Positions 1 through 10,239 are shown, counted from the first letter of the stretch. The stretch is DNA of 64,000 bases from Synechococcus sp. CC9311 (GCF_000014585.1 NC_008319.1:124001-188000), one strand, 5' to 3'. Numbers and translations are program-made. The notes: generated from the sequence alone by a model not told the origin.

Positions 1-1170
1 GATGCAGGTGACCTCATCGGGGTTCATGGCATCTTGCGCCGCACCGATCGGGGTGAGTTGTCCGTCAAGGTGAGCAAATGGGAGATGCTCACCAAATCGC
101 TGCAGCCGTTGCCAGATAAGTGGCATGGCCTGGCGGATGTGGAGAAGCGCTATCGACAGCGCTATCTGGATTTGATCGTGACGCCGCAGTCCCGTGAGAC
201 GTTCCGGCGTCGGGCGATGGCTGTTAGTGCGATCCGCCGTTGGTTGGATGAACGCGACTTTCTAGAGATCGAAACACCGGTCCTGCAGTCCGAAGCCGGT
301 GGCGCTGAGGCGCGGCCGTTCATCACGCATCACAACACCCTCGATCTGCCTCTCTACTTGCGGATTGCCACTGAGCTCCATCTCAAACGGCTCGTGGTGG
401 GTGGATTTGAACGGGTCTATGAGCTCGGGCGGATCTTTCGCAACGAAGGGGTGAGCACGCGCCATAACCCTGAATTCACTTCGGTGGAGGTGTATCAGGC
501 CTATGCCGATTACAACGACATGATGACGCTCACCGAACAGCTAATCGCTTCGGTTTGTGAGCAGGTATGCGGTACAACCCGCATCAGCTACCAGGGCGTG
601 GAGGTGGACCTGACGCCGTCCTGGAGACGCGCCACGATGCATGAACTCGTGCAGGAGGCCACCGGCCTGGATTTCACCTCCTTCGAGACCCGTGAAGCGG
701 CTGTGGAGGCGATGCGAGCGGCCAATCTCCCGGCGCCAGATAAGGCCGACACCGTTGGACGGCTTTTGAACGAAGCGTTTGAGCATGCTGTGGAACCCAA
801 TTTGATCCAGCCCACCTTTGTGCTCGATTACCCGCAGGAAATTTCACCCCTGGCGCGTAAACATCGCAGCAAGCCAGGGCTTGTGGAGCGCTTTGAATTG
901 TTCATCGTGGGCCGAGAAACGGCCAATGCCTTCAGTGAGCTCACGGATCCTTTGGATCAAAGAGGCCGCATGGAGCTCCAGCAGGAACGTCGTGCTGCCG
1001 GAGATGTGGAAGCCAGCGGAGTGGATGAAGATTTCATCCAGGCGCTCGAAGTGGGAATGCCCCCCACGGGTGGACTTGGAATCGGCATTGATCGCCTGGT
1101 GATGCTGCTTACTGACAGCCCCTCGATTCGGGATGTCATTGCCTTCCCATTGATGCGACCTGAGGGGTGA
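1..1170 (+). CDS. lysS: Lysyl-tRNA synthetase, C-terminal part (5' end outside window)
   Basis: Charges tRNA-Lys with lysine in the cytoplasm. The frame is open from base 1 and gives 389 residues, so the N-terminal anticodon-binding OB fold is largely cut off by the window edge. Class II synthetase signatures are visible: motif 1 region with [10 protein letters not shown], motif 2 with [14 protein letters not shown], and motif 3 with [11 protein letters not shown] close to the C-terminus. The Lys-specific stretch [17 protein letters not shown] is present. A small unknown gene follows 45 nt downstream on the same strand. Identification rests on motifs and is secure; only the start is missing. 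Confidence 0.97.
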   Translation, partial: DAGDLIGVHGILRRTDRGELSVKVSKWEMLTKSLQPLPDKWHGLADVEKRYRQRYLDLIVTPQSRETFRRRAMAVSAIRRWLDERDFLEIETPVLQSEAGGAEARPFITHHNTLDLPLYLRIATELHLKRLVVGGFERVYELGRIFRNEGVSTRHNPEFTSVEVYQAYADYNDMMTLTEQLIASVCEQVCGTTRISYQGVEVDLTPSWRRATMHELVQEATGLDFTSFETREAAVEAMRAANLPAPDKADTVGRLLNEAFEHAVEPNLIQPTFVLDYPQEISPLARKHRSKPGLVERFELFIVGRETANAFSELTDPLDQRGRMELQQERRAAGDVEASGVDEDFIQALEVGMPPTGGLGIGIDRLVMLLTDSPSIRDVIAFPLMRPEG

Positions 1171-1215
1171 CCTGTCAGCATGGATAATTAAACCCAGTGG
1201 CAGGGTCCAATTCCC

Positions 1216-1479
1216 ATGAGTGGTGAGCGCGTAGGTTTCCGCTTCAAGCACGCCGATGCGGTGGTCAAGCGCAATCCGCAGGGACGTTCCCGTCGCGGAT
1301 GGGTGATGGAGCCAGTGGAGCAGACCACGAGCCGAGGCACCAAGATGCCCGCTTATCGCATCCGCTGGCGCGACAGTGAGCGTCCTGAGATTGTGCTCCA
1401 GCACATGTTGATCGCAGATCCAGACCCCACCCCTCCGCCTGAAAACGTGAGTCTTGAGCCTCCCGCACCGAAGGCTTGA
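1216..1479 (+). CDS. Small conserved-looking hypothetical protein downstream of lysS
   Basis: An 87-residue basic protein that I do not recognise as a characterised family. It starts at ATG, has many Arg residues in the first 55 positions, a YRIRWRDSERPEIVLQHML segment that could form a small beta fold, and a proline-rich acidic tail ending APKA. No signal peptide or membrane segment is visible. It follows lysS in the same direction and may be cotranscribed. The antisense frames here look like shadows. Function unknown. Confidence 0.7.
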   Translation: MSGERVGFRFKHADAVVKRNPQGRSRRGWVMEPVEQTTSRGTKMPAYRIRWRDSERPEIVLQHMLIADPDPTPPPENVSLEPPAPKA

Positions 1480-1501
1480 TCGAGAGCAATCTCAAGTTTG
1501 A

Positions 1502-1987
1502 TTAGCTGAGGCCTTGATTGCGCCTCAGTTCTTCAAGCTCTTGTTGCGCTTCAAATAGAGCCCAGTCCTCATCAAGGCTGCGCCGCGATGTGGACTGTTT
1601 TTCCTGGGATTTAAGGCTGTTGAGCTGCTCTTCGAGTTCGGCGAACTGAAGCCCAAGCGCCTCGAACTCCTCCCAGAGCTCGCGACCTTGCTGCATCAGA
1701 GCAGCAACGTGCTGATCCGCCCGTTGTGCGAGTTCAAGGGCACCAGCCCTTCGTGCTTTCTCGCCACGCGTTGTCCAGGCTTGGACCTGTTCGGCAAGGG
1801 TGAGCAGCTGACGGCGTAATTCCCTCGCTTGGAGTTGCTGTTGCCCGCGACGGTTGTGAAGATCCCTTTGGCGGTCCTGGAGATGCTGTTCGCGCAGAAG
1901 TTGATCCTGACTTGGATTGCTGCGCAAAAACTGTTCAAGCCTTTCCTCCAAGCCGCGTTCGAGGTGGTCCAGCCAGGTGGGACTCAT
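1502..1987 (-). CDS. Coiled-coil protein at the end of the ergothioneine operon (TIGR04376-like, 'hercynine metabolism protein')
   Basis: A 161-residue Gln/Glu/Leu/Arg-rich protein, predicted almost entirely helical coiled coil (residues about 30-135), without signal peptide. Its ATG overlaps the stop of the upstream small gene by 4 bases, which in turn follows egtD by 27 bases, so all four genes egtB-egtD-small-this one appear to be one minus-strand operon. From memory, cyanobacterial genomes carry TIGR families called hercynine metabolism protein and small protein beside egtBD; length and position fit that. The molecular role is unknown. The operon link is seen; the family name is recall, not a search. 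Confidence 0.75.
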   Translation of the reverse strand: MSPTWLDHLERGLEERLEQFLRSNPSQDQLLREQHLQDRQRDLHNRRGQQQLQARELRRQLLTLAEQVQAWTTRGEKARRAGALELAQRADQHVAALMQQGRELWEEFEALGLQFAELEEQLNSLKSQEKQSTSRRSLDEDWALFEAQQELEELRRNQGLS

Positions 1988-2217
1988 GGGATTTGTTCCG
2001 GTGCGCGTGTGATCAAGGGAGCTTCGATTTCCTGCTCCAGTGGATTGATCGCACCTTCCCGTGAACGGAGTAAGAGTTGGGTGAGACGAGCGACTGATCC
2101 CTCCCCGAGCTCCAGCGCACCCAAGCGATCGAAGGCATTGCGATACACAGCTTCTAGCTCTTCGATCAGGGTTTCACGTTGTAGGCGAACTGTGGCCCGT
2201 TGCTCGTCGCGACTCAT
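1984..2217 (-). CDS. Small protein in ergothioneine operon ('hercynine metabolism small protein'-like)
   Basis: A 77-residue, mostly helical protein rich in Arg, Glu and Leu (RLQRETLIEELEAVYRNAFD near the N-terminus), with no cysteines and no membrane segment. It lies 27 bases after egtD and shares ATGA with the following coiled-coil gene, so translation is probably coupled. The position suggests an accessory role in hercynine/ergothioneine metabolism, perhaps as partner of the coiled-coil protein, but no catalytic motif is visible. Confidence 0.7.
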   Translation of the reverse strand: MSRDEQRATVRLQRETLIEELEAVYRNAFDRLGALELGEGSVARLTQLLLRSREGAINPLEQEIEAPLITRAPEQIP

Positions 2218-2244
2218 GGCTCAGTAGGGATAAAGGTTTGGATC

Positions 2245-3225
2245 TCAGTCTGGGGCCTTTAAGAGATGCAAGGAGAGATCGTCATCTGGATCATGCCAGC
2301 GGCGAACCCAGCGCCATCCAGCCTGTTGCGCTAACGCAACAGCCTTCTGAGGGCTGTATTTGAGGCTGTATTCGGTGATCAGTGGTTCATCGCATTGGAA
2401 GGTCCAACTGTCACCGGCGATCCTGACGACTTGTTTGCAGCTGCTGATCAAGGCCATCTGCACTCGCTGTTGGTCGGCTTGCCAACGGGCTTGGTACGAA
2501 AAGCATTGCGGGTCAAAATTCGCTCCTAACTCGGCATTGAGGCGATGCAGCAAGTTGCGTGCGAAGTCGGCTGAGATGCCAGCGGCGTCGTTGTAGGCCG
2601 CTTCCAGGCGGATCTTGCTTTTGGGTTGGTCCAGACCAAGAAGGAGAGGGCCCCCATTCAGCAACTGCTTGAAATGGCGGAGCAGGTGGACAGCATCGTG
2701 CTGTTCAAAATTGCCGAGCGAGCTGCCAGGAAAGAAACCGATGCGTCGTTGGTCTCTCAGAAAGGGGTGTTCTGGAACGGCTGAAAGCGTGCTGTGATCG
2801 CAGCAAATTCCTAGCATTGGCACAGCTGGGTAGCGTTGCTGCAGAGCTGTGGTGGCTTTGCGTAAGTGCTCCGCACTGATGTCTAGAGCCACGTAGGCGG
2901 CGGGACGGACCGCATCGAGAAGGGGGCCAACTTTTTGGGCGCTGCCAGCACCGAATTCAATAATGACGCCGTCACCGATAGCGGCTGCAATCTCGGGGGC
3001 ACGCAACTCGAGCAGAGCAATTTCGGTGCGTGTGAGGCTGTATTCGGGTTGTTGGCAGATGCGATCGAAAAGGCGAGAGCCCTCCTCGTCATAGAGAAAC
3101 CAGGCCGGGAGTTGGCGGGGGCAACGGTTGAGACCGATCCGGACGAGCTGTCCCATATCCGCTGCTGGCGGATGGAGGTTGATCAGTTCGGTTGTTTGAT
3201 CAGTTCGTTGTGAGGTTGTGGTCAT
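2245..3225 (-). CDS. egtD: L-histidine N(alpha)-methyltransferase EgtD
   Basis: Trimethylates histidine to hercynine using SAM, the first step of ergothioneine synthesis. The 326 residues match the family length. Visible marks: N-terminal RQLPAWFLYDEEGSRLFDRI followed by QQPEYSLTRTEIALLE (typical of the DUF2260/EgtD fold), SAM-binding IIEFGAGSAQK, and FFPGSSLGNFEQHDAVHLL. It overlaps the end of egtB by 4 bases (ATGA), so the two are translated as a unit in the order B then D. Assignment follows from motifs and from the egtB neighbour. Confidence 0.95.
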   Translation of the reverse strand: MTTTSQRTDQTTELINLHPPAADMGQLVRIGLNRCPRQLPAWFLYDEEGSRLFDRICQQPEYSLTRTEIALLELRAPEIAAAIGDGVIIEFGAGSAQKVGPLLDAVRPAAYVALDISAEHLRKATTALQQRYPAVPMLGICCDHSTLSAVPEHPFLRDQRRIGFFPGSSLGNFEQHDAVHLLRHFKQLLNGGPLLLGLDQPKSKIRLEAAYNDAAGISADFARNLLHRLNAELGANFDPQCFSYQARWQADQQRVQMALISSCKQVVRIAGDSWTFQCDEPLITEYSLKYSPQKAVALAQQAGWRWVRRWHDPDDDLSLHLLKAPD

Positions 3226-4454
3226 CGGGCCAAGCGCAGGCCAGCCGCCATCCAGCGACTAGAGGGAGCAAAAAAGTTGCGGTAGGTGTCACGGGCATGG
3301 CCATTCGGGGTGAGCTGACTGCTGCCCCGCAACACAAATTGGGAGGTCATGAACTTGCCGTTGTACTCACCAACGGCTCCTTGGGCCGCTTGAAACCCTG
3401 GATAGGGCCTGTAAGGACTCGCGGTCCATTGCCAAAGCTCAGCATGCTTTTGCTTGAGCTGCAGCCCCTGCTTCTGTGCGGCTGTTTCCCACTCGGCCTC
3501 CGTAGGGAGGCGAGATCCAGCCCAGCGTGCATAGGCATCAGCTTCAAACCAGCTGAGATGGCGTACTGGGCGATGGGCTTCTAACGGGCAGCGGCCGGCC
3601 AGGGTGAACTCCCAGGCTGTTTGGTCTCGCTGCTGTTGATTACTTTGCGCCTGGCGCCAATAGCGCGGTGCTTTCCACTGTCGCTCTGAGCAGATGGCCC
3701 AGCCTTCACTCATCCAGAGTTCGGGGCGCTCGTAGCCGCCGTCCTCGATAAAAGCCTTGTATTCACCGTTGCTCACCAAGCGATCCGCCAGGGCATAAGG
3801 CTCGAGCCAAACCCGATGACGTGGTTCCTCATTGTCGAAATGGAAGGGATGGGCATTGTTGCTGTTGTTGTTCTGTTGGCTGTTCTGGCCGATCTCCACC
3901 AGGCCACCTTCAAATTGCAGCCAAACGGCAGCTGTGCCGTCGTTGGGAGAGCCTGCGGGTTCTTGCCAATCTGTTCGGTAGGCAGGCTCTAAAGGCTGAC
4001 GGCTGAAGGCATCGAGAAGATCCATCAACATCAACTCCTGATGCTGTTGCTCGTGCTGAAGGCCAAGCTCCACAAGTCCTAACCAGGGGAAATCGCCGTT
4101 GTGTTCGAGCAGGTTTTCCAGGGCCTGGTCCACCTTGTGCCGCCATGCGATTACCTCTGCTATGGGCGGCCTGCTGAGTAAGCCCCGTTGCGGTCTGGGT
4201 TGGCGAGGACCAACCGCGTCGTAATAGGAGTTGAAAAGATAGTTCCAGCTCGGATCAGCCCCCTCGTAACCAGGGCAATGGGGGATCAGAACAAAGGTTT
4301 CGAAAAACCAGGTGGTGTGAGCGAGATGCCACTTTGGTGGACTTGCATCGGCCATGCCCTGGAGGCAGAGGTCTTCGGCTTCAAGCGGCTCAATCAACAC
4401 TTCGCTAGTGCGGCGTACGTCCATCAGCCGGCTGAGCAGCGTGCCGGATTCCAT
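3222..4454 (-). CDS. egtB: Ergothioneine biosynthesis protein EgtB (iron-dependent sulfoxide synthase family)
   Basis: Joins hercynine to a thiol substrate by oxidative C-S bond formation. The N-terminal DinB-like iron-binding region shows HLAHTTWFFETF, and later QHEQQHQELMLMDL supplies two more histidines. The C-terminal half is an FGE-sulfatase-type domain (NGEYKAFIEDGGYERPELW, then RLPTEAEWETAA). I chose the ATG giving MESGTLLSRL (410 residues), which fits the family N-terminus; the frame is open to 4514 with a weaker extension. It is divergent from the kinase gene at 4551. No gamma-glutamyl-cysteine ligase is adjacent, so the sulfur donor cannot be read from this locus. Confidence 0.94.
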   Translation of the reverse strand: MESGTLLSRLMDVRRTSEVLIEPLEAEDLCLQGMADASPPKWHLAHTTWFFETFVLIPHCPGYEGADPSWNYLFNSYYDAVGPRQPRPQRGLLSRPPIAEVIAWRHKVDQALENLLEHNGDFPWLGLVELGLQHEQQHQELMLMDLLDAFSRQPLEPAYRTDWQEPAGSPNDGTAAVWLQFEGGLVEIGQNSQQNNNSNNAHPFHFDNEEPRHRVWLEPYALADRLVSNGEYKAFIEDGGYERPELWMSEGWAICSERQWKAPRYWRQAQSNQQQRDQTAWEFTLAGRCPLEAHRPVRHLSWFEADAYARWAGSRLPTEAEWETAAQKQGLQLKQKHAELWQWTASPYRPYPGFQAAQGAVGEYNGKFMTSQFVLRGSSQLTPNGHARDTYRNFFAPSSRWMAAGLRLAR

Positions 4455-4550
4455 GGCAGGTGTTGCTCGTGACAAAGACCCTAGTGAGGCCACGCTGCAG
4501 GTGCTTTCGCACAACTCCCCCTACCATCAGCCCATTGAGGCAATGTCGTT

Positions 4551-6629
4551 GTGATCGGCACGCTGCTCTCTGAGCGCTACCGCTTGGATCAATGTCTGAC
4601 GTCAGATCAGTCCGCACCCCAGGGAACGCTTTGGCGTGGAACCGATGTGTTGGCATCAGATGCGCCAGTGGCATTGCGGCAGCTTCAGGATTCCGAGGCT
4701 CAAGACCGGTTCCGGCAGCTATGGCCCGCGATGCAATCGGTTCTCCACCCACTGATTCCACGATTCGGAGGTCTGCTGGAGGAATTGGATTCGCTCTGGC
4801 TGGTCAGGGAGTGGCAAGAAGGATCCAGCTTTGGGCAAATCCAGCAGCAGAGGCGTGAGCGTCAGCTCGTGTTCGGTGGCGGCGAAGTGTTGTTGTTGTT
4901 GCGCCAGCTGCTTCCAGTGTTGGGCGTTCTGCATGGAAAGGGACTGGTCCATGGCGATATCAATCCCAGCAACCTTCTTCGCCGTGATCAGGATGGACTG
5001 CCGGTTTTGCTCGATTTTGGTCTGCTTCAAAACCTGGGAACCGCCCCGCTTTTAGGAGCTACGGCTAGCTATGCCCCGAGGGGGCAAGGCCGCGGCGAGA
5101 CGGCCGCGCCATGGATGGATTTGCATGCTCTCGGCGTCACCGCACTGACCTTGCTGAGCGGACGTGCCCCGGAGGCCTTGCTGCCGGCCGATGCCAGCGA
5201 ATGGCAATGCCCCCCTGACCTAGAGCTCCATGAAGGGTTCCGCGATGTGTTGGAACGCATGCTGAGCGAGGTGCCAGGTCGCCGTTTTGAGAAGGCCTCG
5301 GAGGTTTTGCAGGCCTTGAAAGTGGTTCCTATGCCTGAATCGACCGGGCCCATGCCGAGTTCGGATCGAACGGTCGTGCTTGCTCCTGTGGTGCTGGCCT
5401 CTGCGGAACTCCCTGTCGTGGAACCGCAGGCTGTTGGCCCCTCTTCCCCTGAGCCTCGCCGGCGTCAGCGCGCTGATGAGCGCCAAGTGGCTGCGGAAGG
5501 GCGGCTATGGCCCGTGGTGATTGCTCTCCTGTTGTCAGCGCTAGTGGGCACTGCAATCGGCTGGTTCCTTCTAAGTCGGGGTAATGCTCCCTCGGGTGTC
5601 CCATCCACCGAGCGTGATGTGGTGGGCCGCTCGCCGACGGCCAGCCTCCCGCCGGCAGAGGTGGATCAGCGTCAACAACTTCTTAGTCGGCTCAGGGCTC
5701 TGCAGGTGGACCGCAGCTGGTTCTTGCAGCTTGTGGATGCCAGCTTGTTGGCCCGATTCCCGGAGCGAAACGGTCGCTTGCCCAGTGATTCCCTTGAGGA
5801 TGCGCCCCTTCGCAAGGTTTGGAACGAGTTGGCCAACGAGTGGTTGGCCAGGGTGGAGCAGTTGCCTCCAGGGTTGCGCAGTCGCCTCGGGAAACTCGAT
5901 CAAAAAGATTGGCAAACCCAGCGTCAGGCCCTCGTCGCCCAAGGGGTGAATGACAGGGTGGTGGAACAGCTGGTCTCCGTGGCGGCCAACACCCTGTTGC
6001 CGGGTGTGACCTATGGAACCAAGCCGCCAGAACCCTTCCGGCAGCTTTGGTTCGCGGCTGCCTTGCGCAGTCTGGAAGAGGTCAAGATTGAAAGGATTAG
6101 GGCAGGGGCTGAGATGGCTACCGTGCTTTCCAGTCGGGTACCAGCCGATAGCGCGCGCCTGATTTCCATTCAGGTTCCGGCCAATCGTCGGTTGGTGCTC
6201 GGTATTAATGGAACACCGTTAATGCAGATGACGGTCTACGCCGCTGACGGCTCTGTGGCTGCAGAACGGGGGCCTTTGCGAGTGGTCACCCTGGCGGCTG
6301 ATGTGGGCACGCCTGTCCAGGTGCTCGTGACGAATGAGGGCGTCGCCTCCGGGCTTCTGACCTTGTCCTCTCGAGCTGACCTCCCGAATCCGAACCCTGT
6401 GCCGAAAGCTGTATCAAAACCACTGCCAAGGGTGGATCTCAATCCGATTGCCGATCCGGCGACGGGGGTGCAGGGGCCTGTAGAGGCGTTGCCGGAGCCC
6501 CCTGGCCCGAAGCCAGCAGGTGTGAAGGAGGACGTCTCCCAAGAGCAATCCCTCCAAGAGCCATCCGCTCAACCAGAGGGCGATCGAGTCCCAGAAGCAG
6601 CTTCCAGCACAGGGCTGAGTCGTCAGTAG
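4551..6629 (+). CDS. Membrane-anchored serine/threonine protein kinase-like protein with degenerate ATP site
   Basis: A 692-residue protein starting at GTG. Residues 8-255 are a Hanks-type kinase fold: catalytic-loop HGDINPSN (H134, D136, N141) and LLDFGLL (D155) are present. The nucleotide site is odd: the VAIK-type lysine is Arg43 (VALRQL) and the Gly-rich loop is poorly kept, so it may be a weak kinase or pseudokinase. One membrane helix follows at about 320-342 ([17 protein letters not shown]), then roughly 350 residues outside the membrane with a Pro-rich tail. The 3' end overlaps convergent smpB by 7 bases. Confidence 0.85.
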   Translation: MIGTLLSERYRLDQCLTSDQSAPQGTLWRGTDVLASDAPVALRQLQDSEAQDRFRQLWPAMQSVLHPLIPRFGGLLEELDSLWLVREWQEGSSFGQIQQQRRERQLVFGGGEVLLLLRQLLPVLGVLHGKGLVHGDINPSNLLRRDQDGLPVLLDFGLLQNLGTAPLLGATASYAPRGQGRGETAAPWMDLHALGVTALTLLSGRAPEALLPADASEWQCPPDLELHEGFRDVLERMLSEVPGRRFEKASEVLQALKVVPMPESTGPMPSSDRTVVLAPVVLASAELPVVEPQAVGPSSPEPRRRQRADERQVAAEGRLWPVVIALLLSALVGTAIGWFLLSRGNAPSGVPSTERDVVGRSPTASLPPAEVDQRQQLLSRLRALQVDRSWFLQLVDASLLARFPERNGRLPSDSLEDAPLRKVWNELANEWLARVEQLPPGLRSRLGKLDQKDWQTQRQALVAQGVNDRVVEQLVSVAANTLLPGVTYGTKPPEPFRQLWFAAALRSLEEVKIERIRAGAEMATVLSSRVPADSARLISIQVPANRRLVLGINGTPLMQMTVYAADGSVAAERGPLRVVTLAADVGTPVQVLVTNEGVASGLLTLSSRADLPNPNPVPKAVSKPLPRVDLNPIADPATGVQGPVEALPEPPGPKPAGVKEDVSQEQSLQEPSAQPEGDRVPEAASSTGLSRQ

Positions 6630-7117
6630 CGGGCGATGGCATCCCGTGTTTCTTTCTTGACCTGTTTGTCTTTGGCGGCGGCCCGCTTGTCATGAAGCTT
6701 GCGTCCCTTGCCCAGGCCGATGGTCACCTTGATCCATGACCCCTGCAGGTGCAGGTTGAGTGGAATCAAGGTGAGCCCTTTTTGTTCGAGGTGACCGCGC
6801 AATTTGTCGATTTCGCGGCGATGGGCAAGTAGGCGCCTCACCCTGAGGGGGTCGTGATTGAAATAGCGGCTGGCGTGGGTGTGCGGGGAGATGTGAACGT
6901 TGTGGAGGTGCAGCTCGCCCCGTCTGATCAGGCAGAAGCCATCCCGCAGATTGGCCTGCCCCGCCCGCACCGACTTCACCTCGGTCCCCAGAAGCTCGAT
7001 TCCCGTTTCTAGGGTTTCAAGGATCTCGTACTGATGCCGAGCCAGCCGGTTGTCGGCCAGCAGGCGATTCGCCGCTGCTCTTGCTGCTGCACTCTTCTTG
7101 CCGCCTCCCTTGCCCAT
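6623..7117 (-). CDS. smpB: SsrA-binding protein SmpB
   Basis: Binds tmRNA and brings it to stalled ribosomes for trans-translation. 164 residues, normal length. Conserved stretches: [24 protein letters not shown] at the start of the barrel, [19 protein letters not shown], and [21 protein letters not shown] followed by the basic C-terminal tail ([15 protein letters not shown]). It starts 64 bases from the divergent ruvB ATG, so the two share a promoter region. Its last bases overlap the convergent kinase gene. Confidence 0.97.
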   Translation of the reverse strand: MGKGGGKKSAAARAAANRLLADNRLARHQYEILETLETGIELLGTEVKSVRAGQANLRDGFCLIRRGELHLHNVHISPHTHASRYFNHDPLRVRRLLAHRREIDKLRGHLEQKGLTLIPLNLHLQGSWIKVTIGLGKGRKLHDKRAAAKDKQVKKETRDAIARY

Positions 7118-7181
7118 CTCGCGTCAGGCCCCACGGCCGATCGGTCTTCCGACCTTATCCAGCTATCGGTACCCTGCGACC

Positions 7182-8261
7182 ATGGCGATCGTTTCTTCCA
7201 ACGCTGAACCCTCCAAGGGAGCTCCTCGACCGAAGCCGTCGCGGGTGGTGGATGCAGCGCGTCAACTGGATGATTCGGCAGAGCTGAGCGCGACGAAGGA
7301 AGATGGTCTCAGGCCTCGCCGTCTCGACGATTACATCGGTCAGCGCGAACTCAAGCAAGTGCTGGGGATTGCCATCCAAGCGGCGATGGGTCGGGGTGAG
7401 GCCCTCGACCACGTTTTGCTGTATGGCCCTCCAGGGTTGGGTAAAACCACCATGGCGATGGTGTTGGCTGAAGAGCTTGGGGTGACCTGTCGGATCACCA
7501 GCGCTCCTGCCCTTGAACGCCCTCGCGACATTGTTGGCTTGCTCGTGAACCTGCAGCCAAAAGAGGTGCTCTTTATTGATGAGATTCATCGGCTTACCCG
7601 CGTTGCGGAGGAGCTCCTCTATCCGGCGATGGAAGACCGACGCCTTGATCTCACTGTTGGCAAAGGAAGTACGGCGCGAACAAGAGCCCTGGAGTTGCCG
7701 CCCTTCACGCTGGTGGGAGCAACCACAAGGGCTGGTGCGCTGAGCTCTCCCCTGCGCGATCGCTTTGGACTGATTCAGCGCCTGGAATTTTATGGACAAG
7801 AAGATCTGCAAGCGATCGTGATGCGGGCTGCTGGTCTGTTGACCCTGCAGCTTTCGCCTGAGGCTTGCGCAGAGATTGCCCGACGCTGTCGTGGCACTCC
7901 CCGCATCGCTAACCGACTCTTGCGCCGGGTGCGTGATGTGGCCTGTGTGCGTGAGGTGTCGGGCTGCATCGACGTGAAGTTGGTGGATGAAGCGCTCACG
8001 CTGCATCGTGTGGATGGCAAGGGCCTTGATGCCAGTGACCGGCGCCTTCTGGAGCTGTTGCTTCAGTCCCACGGAGGCGGCCCCGTTGGTCTCGATACGT
8101 TGGCTGCGGCGCTCGGTGAGGACCCCACCACCCTGGAAGCCGTGGTGGAGCCCTATTTGCTTCAGCTCGGCTTTCTGCAGCGCACCCCCCGTGGACGGGT
8201 GGTGACCGCAGCTGGTCGAGGCCATCTCGGTTGGCCTGCGGATGAGGGGGATGCGGCATGA
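7182..8261 (+). CDS. ruvB: Holliday junction ATP-dependent DNA helicase RuvB
   Basis: Hexameric AAA+ motor that drives branch migration with RuvA during recombination repair. Walker A is [12 protein letters not shown], Walker B is [10 protein letters not shown], sensor 1 is GATTRAG, and the arginine-finger region is SSPLRDRFG; the C-terminal winged helix contains [10 protein letters not shown]. The frame is open further upstream (to 7050), but that would overlap smpB; the ATG for [10 protein letters not shown] gives 359 residues, the family size. Its stop overlaps the start of the TPR gene by 4 bases, making it first of a five-gene plus-strand run. Confidence 0.96.
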   Translation: MAIVSSNAEPSKGAPRPKPSRVVDAARQLDDSAELSATKEDGLRPRRLDDYIGQRELKQVLGIAIQAAMGRGEALDHVLLYGPPGLGKTTMAMVLAEELGVTCRITSAPALERPRDIVGLLVNLQPKEVLFIDEIHRLTRVAEELLYPAMEDRRLDLTVGKGSTARTRALELPPFTLVGATTRAGALSSPLRDRFGLIQRLEFYGQEDLQAIVMRAAGLLTLQLSPEACAEIARRCRGTPRIANRLLRRVRDVACVREVSGCIDVKLVDEALTLHRVDGKGLDASDRRLLELLLQSHGGGPVGLDTLAAALGEDPTTLEAVVEPYLLQLGFLQRTPRGRVVTAAGRGHLGWPADEGDAA

Positions 8262-9067
8262 GCTTTGATCCCAAGCGTTGGTTGTCTTTGCTCCTTGCAG
8301 CCTTCGGGGTCGTGGTGTTGTTAGGGGCTGATCCAGCTCTGGCTGAATCACTTCCTACGGATCAGCACCGTCAATTGTTTGAACAGGCTCTGCGCTTCAG
8401 CCGCCAGGGTGATCCACAAAAGGCCCTCGAGGGATGGGATCAGGTGCTGGAGCTCGCACCAGACGACGCTGCTGCCTGGAGCAACCGCGGCAATGTCCGT
8501 CTCGTTTTAGGTGATACCGAGGGTGCGATCGCCGATCAAACCAAGGCCATTGCGCTTGCTCCAGAAGAATCGGACCCCCATCTCAATCGAGGTACGGCTG
8601 AGGAGGCGTTGCAGCACTGGAAGGAAGCCGAGCAGGATTACAACTGGATTTTGAAGCGGGATCCTGAAGATGCTTCAGCGCTCTACAACCTCGGCAATGT
8701 GCGCGGTTCCGAAGGTGATTGGCAATCAGCTGAAAGCCTTTATGGACGAGCCGCTGAGGCCCGTCCCGGTTTTGCAATGGCGCGCTCCAGCAGAGCGTTG
8801 GCCCTCTACCAACTCGAGGCCTTTGACGAGGCTGAGCGGGAGATGCGCAACTTGATCCGTCGTTATCCGATGTTTGCTGATGCACGGGCTGGCTTGAGTG
8901 CTCTGCTTTGGATCCGTGGCTCACGAGGTGAGGCTGAAAGCAACTGGGCGGCGGCTTCAGGCTTGGATCCCAGCTATCGCGAAGCCGATTGGTTGCTCCA
9001 GGTGCGTCGCTGGCCGCCACGTCCTGTTGCTGATTTACAGCGTTTTCTGGCTCTGGAGAGTCCATGA
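8258..9067 (+). CDS. Secreted or lumenal TPR-repeat protein
   Basis: 269 residues. The N-terminus (Lys/Arg then [16 protein letters not shown] and ALAES) is a clear signal peptide, pointing to periplasm or thylakoid lumen. Residues 40-235 form about five to six tetratricopeptide repeats (for example [20 protein letters not shown] and [17 protein letters not shown]), a protein-interaction scaffold. It is coupled to ruvB (ATGA) and to the following amidohydrolase gene (ATGA). Partner and role cannot be read from sequence. Confidence 0.85.
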   Translation: MSFDPKRWLSLLLAAFGVVVLLGADPALAESLPTDQHRQLFEQALRFSRQGDPQKALEGWDQVLELAPDDAAAWSNRGNVRLVLGDTEGAIADQTKAIALAPEESDPHLNRGTAEEALQHWKEAEQDYNWILKRDPEDASALYNLGNVRGSEGDWQSAESLYGRAAEARPGFAMARSSRALALYQLEAFDEAEREMRNLIRRYPMFADARAGLSALLWIRGSRGEAESNWAAASGLDPSYREADWLLQVRRWPPRPVADLQRFLALESP

Positions 9068-10239
9068 CCACCACCACTCCCCCTCTCAAACAGCGGCTTG
9101 AGGCGATCTTGCCCGATTTGATCGAGCTGAGACGCCATCTCCATGCCCATCCGGAACTGAGTGGGGAAGAGCACCAGACCGCGGCCCTGATTTCAGGAGA
9201 GCTGCGTCAATGTGGCTGGCGTGTTCGTGAAGGCGTAGGGCGCACCGGTGTGATGGCGGAGCTTGGGCCTCAGAGCGGTCCGCAGTTGGGTTTGCGCGTG
9301 GATATGGACGCTTTACCCGTAGAGGAACGCACGGGTTTGCCCTATGCCTCCTTGCGGCAAGGGGTGATGCATGCCTGCGGCCATGACTTGCATAGTTGTA
9401 TTGGCTTGGGGGTTGCACGCTTGTTGGCGCAGGAGGCGTCCTTGCCAGTGGGGATGCGCCTTTTGTTTCAGCCTGCTGAGGAGCTTGCGCAAGGTGCCCG
9501 CTGGATGCGCGCTGATGGCGCCACAGATGGGCTCAATGCGTTGTTTGGAGTGCATGTGTTCCCAACATTGCCCGTGGGCACGATCGGTTTACGCAGCGGC
9601 AGCTTGACGGCTGCTGCGGGAGAACTGGAAATCGAGGTGATCGGTGAAGGCGGTCATGGAGCGAGGCCCCATCAAGCTCTCGATGCGATTTGGATAGCAG
9701 CACGGGTCGTCACGGGATTGCAGGAGGCGATCAGTCGTCGCTTGGATGCCTTGAATCCTGTGGTGGTCAGTTTTGGGAAGATCGAAGGGGGTAAAGCTTT
9801 CAACGTGATCGCAGACCGGGTCACCCTCCTTGGCACGGTTCGCTGCCTTTGTGCTGATCTCCATGAACGGTTACCGGCCTGGATTGAGGAGACGGTGCAA
9901 GGCATTTGTGGGAGCTTTGGCGCCACCGCTCGGGTTCGCTACCGCTGCATCGCTCCCCCCGTCCGCAACGATCCAGCCCTTACTGCGTTGCTTGAGCGCA
10001 GTGCCGTTGAACAACTGGGGGCAGATCAAGTGCAACGACTCGACCAGCCCTCCCTCGGCGCCGAGGATTTTGCCGAACTGTTGCAGGACGTTCCCGGCAG
10101 CATGTTTCGATTGGGGGTGGCAGGACCCGATGGATGCGCAGCCCTCCATAACGGACATTTCAACCCTGAGGAAGGGGCCCTAGGCGTAGGTGTGCAGGTC
10201 TTGACCGCTGCGATGTTGGCTTGGAGACCGACACCATGA
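9064..10239 (+). CDS. M20-family metal-dependent amidohydrolase (hippurate/IAA-amino acid hydrolase-like)
   Basis: 391 residues of the M20D amidohydrolase group, which cleaves N-acyl amino acids. Metal-site signatures are visible: LRVDMDALPVEE with the catalytic Asp, HACGHDLHSCIGLGVARLL with the Cys-Gly-His-Asp that holds metal, FQPAEELAQGARWM with the Glu-Glu pair, and LGAEDFAELLQDVPG near the end. The dimerisation domain is in the middle (GEGGHGARPHQALDAIW). It overlaps both neighbours by 4 bases. Natural substrate not determinable. Confidence 0.9.
   Translation: MTTTTPPLKQRLEAILPDLIELRRHLHAHPELSGEEHQTAALISGELRQCGWRVREGVGRTGVMAELGPQSGPQLGLRVDMDALPVEERTGLPYASLRQGVMHACGHDLHSCIGLGVARLLAQEASLPVGMRLLFQPAEELAQGARWMRADGATDGLNALFGVHVFPTLPVGTIGLRSGSLTAAAGELEIEVIGEGGHGARPHQALDAIWIAARVVTGLQEAISRRLDALNPVVVSFGKIEGGKAFNVIADRVTLLGTVRCLCADLHERLPAWIEETVQGICGSFGATARVRYRCIAPPVRNDPALTALLERSAVEQLGADQVQRLDQPSLGAEDFAELLQDVPGSMFRLGVAGPDGCAALHNGHFNPEEGALGVGVQVLTAAMLAWRPTP

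Noticed and set aside
844-1404. 186-codon minus-strand frame opposite lysS
   Set aside because: Lies antisense to conserved lysS motif 3 and the following small gene; low-complexity translation.
7050-7181. Longer N-terminus for RuvB
   Set aside because: Would overlap the start of divergent smpB; not part of the conserved protein.
7155-8351. 398-codon minus-strand frame opposite ruvB
   Set aside because: Antisense shadow; translation has no domain features and the plus-strand ruvB has all its catalytic motifs.
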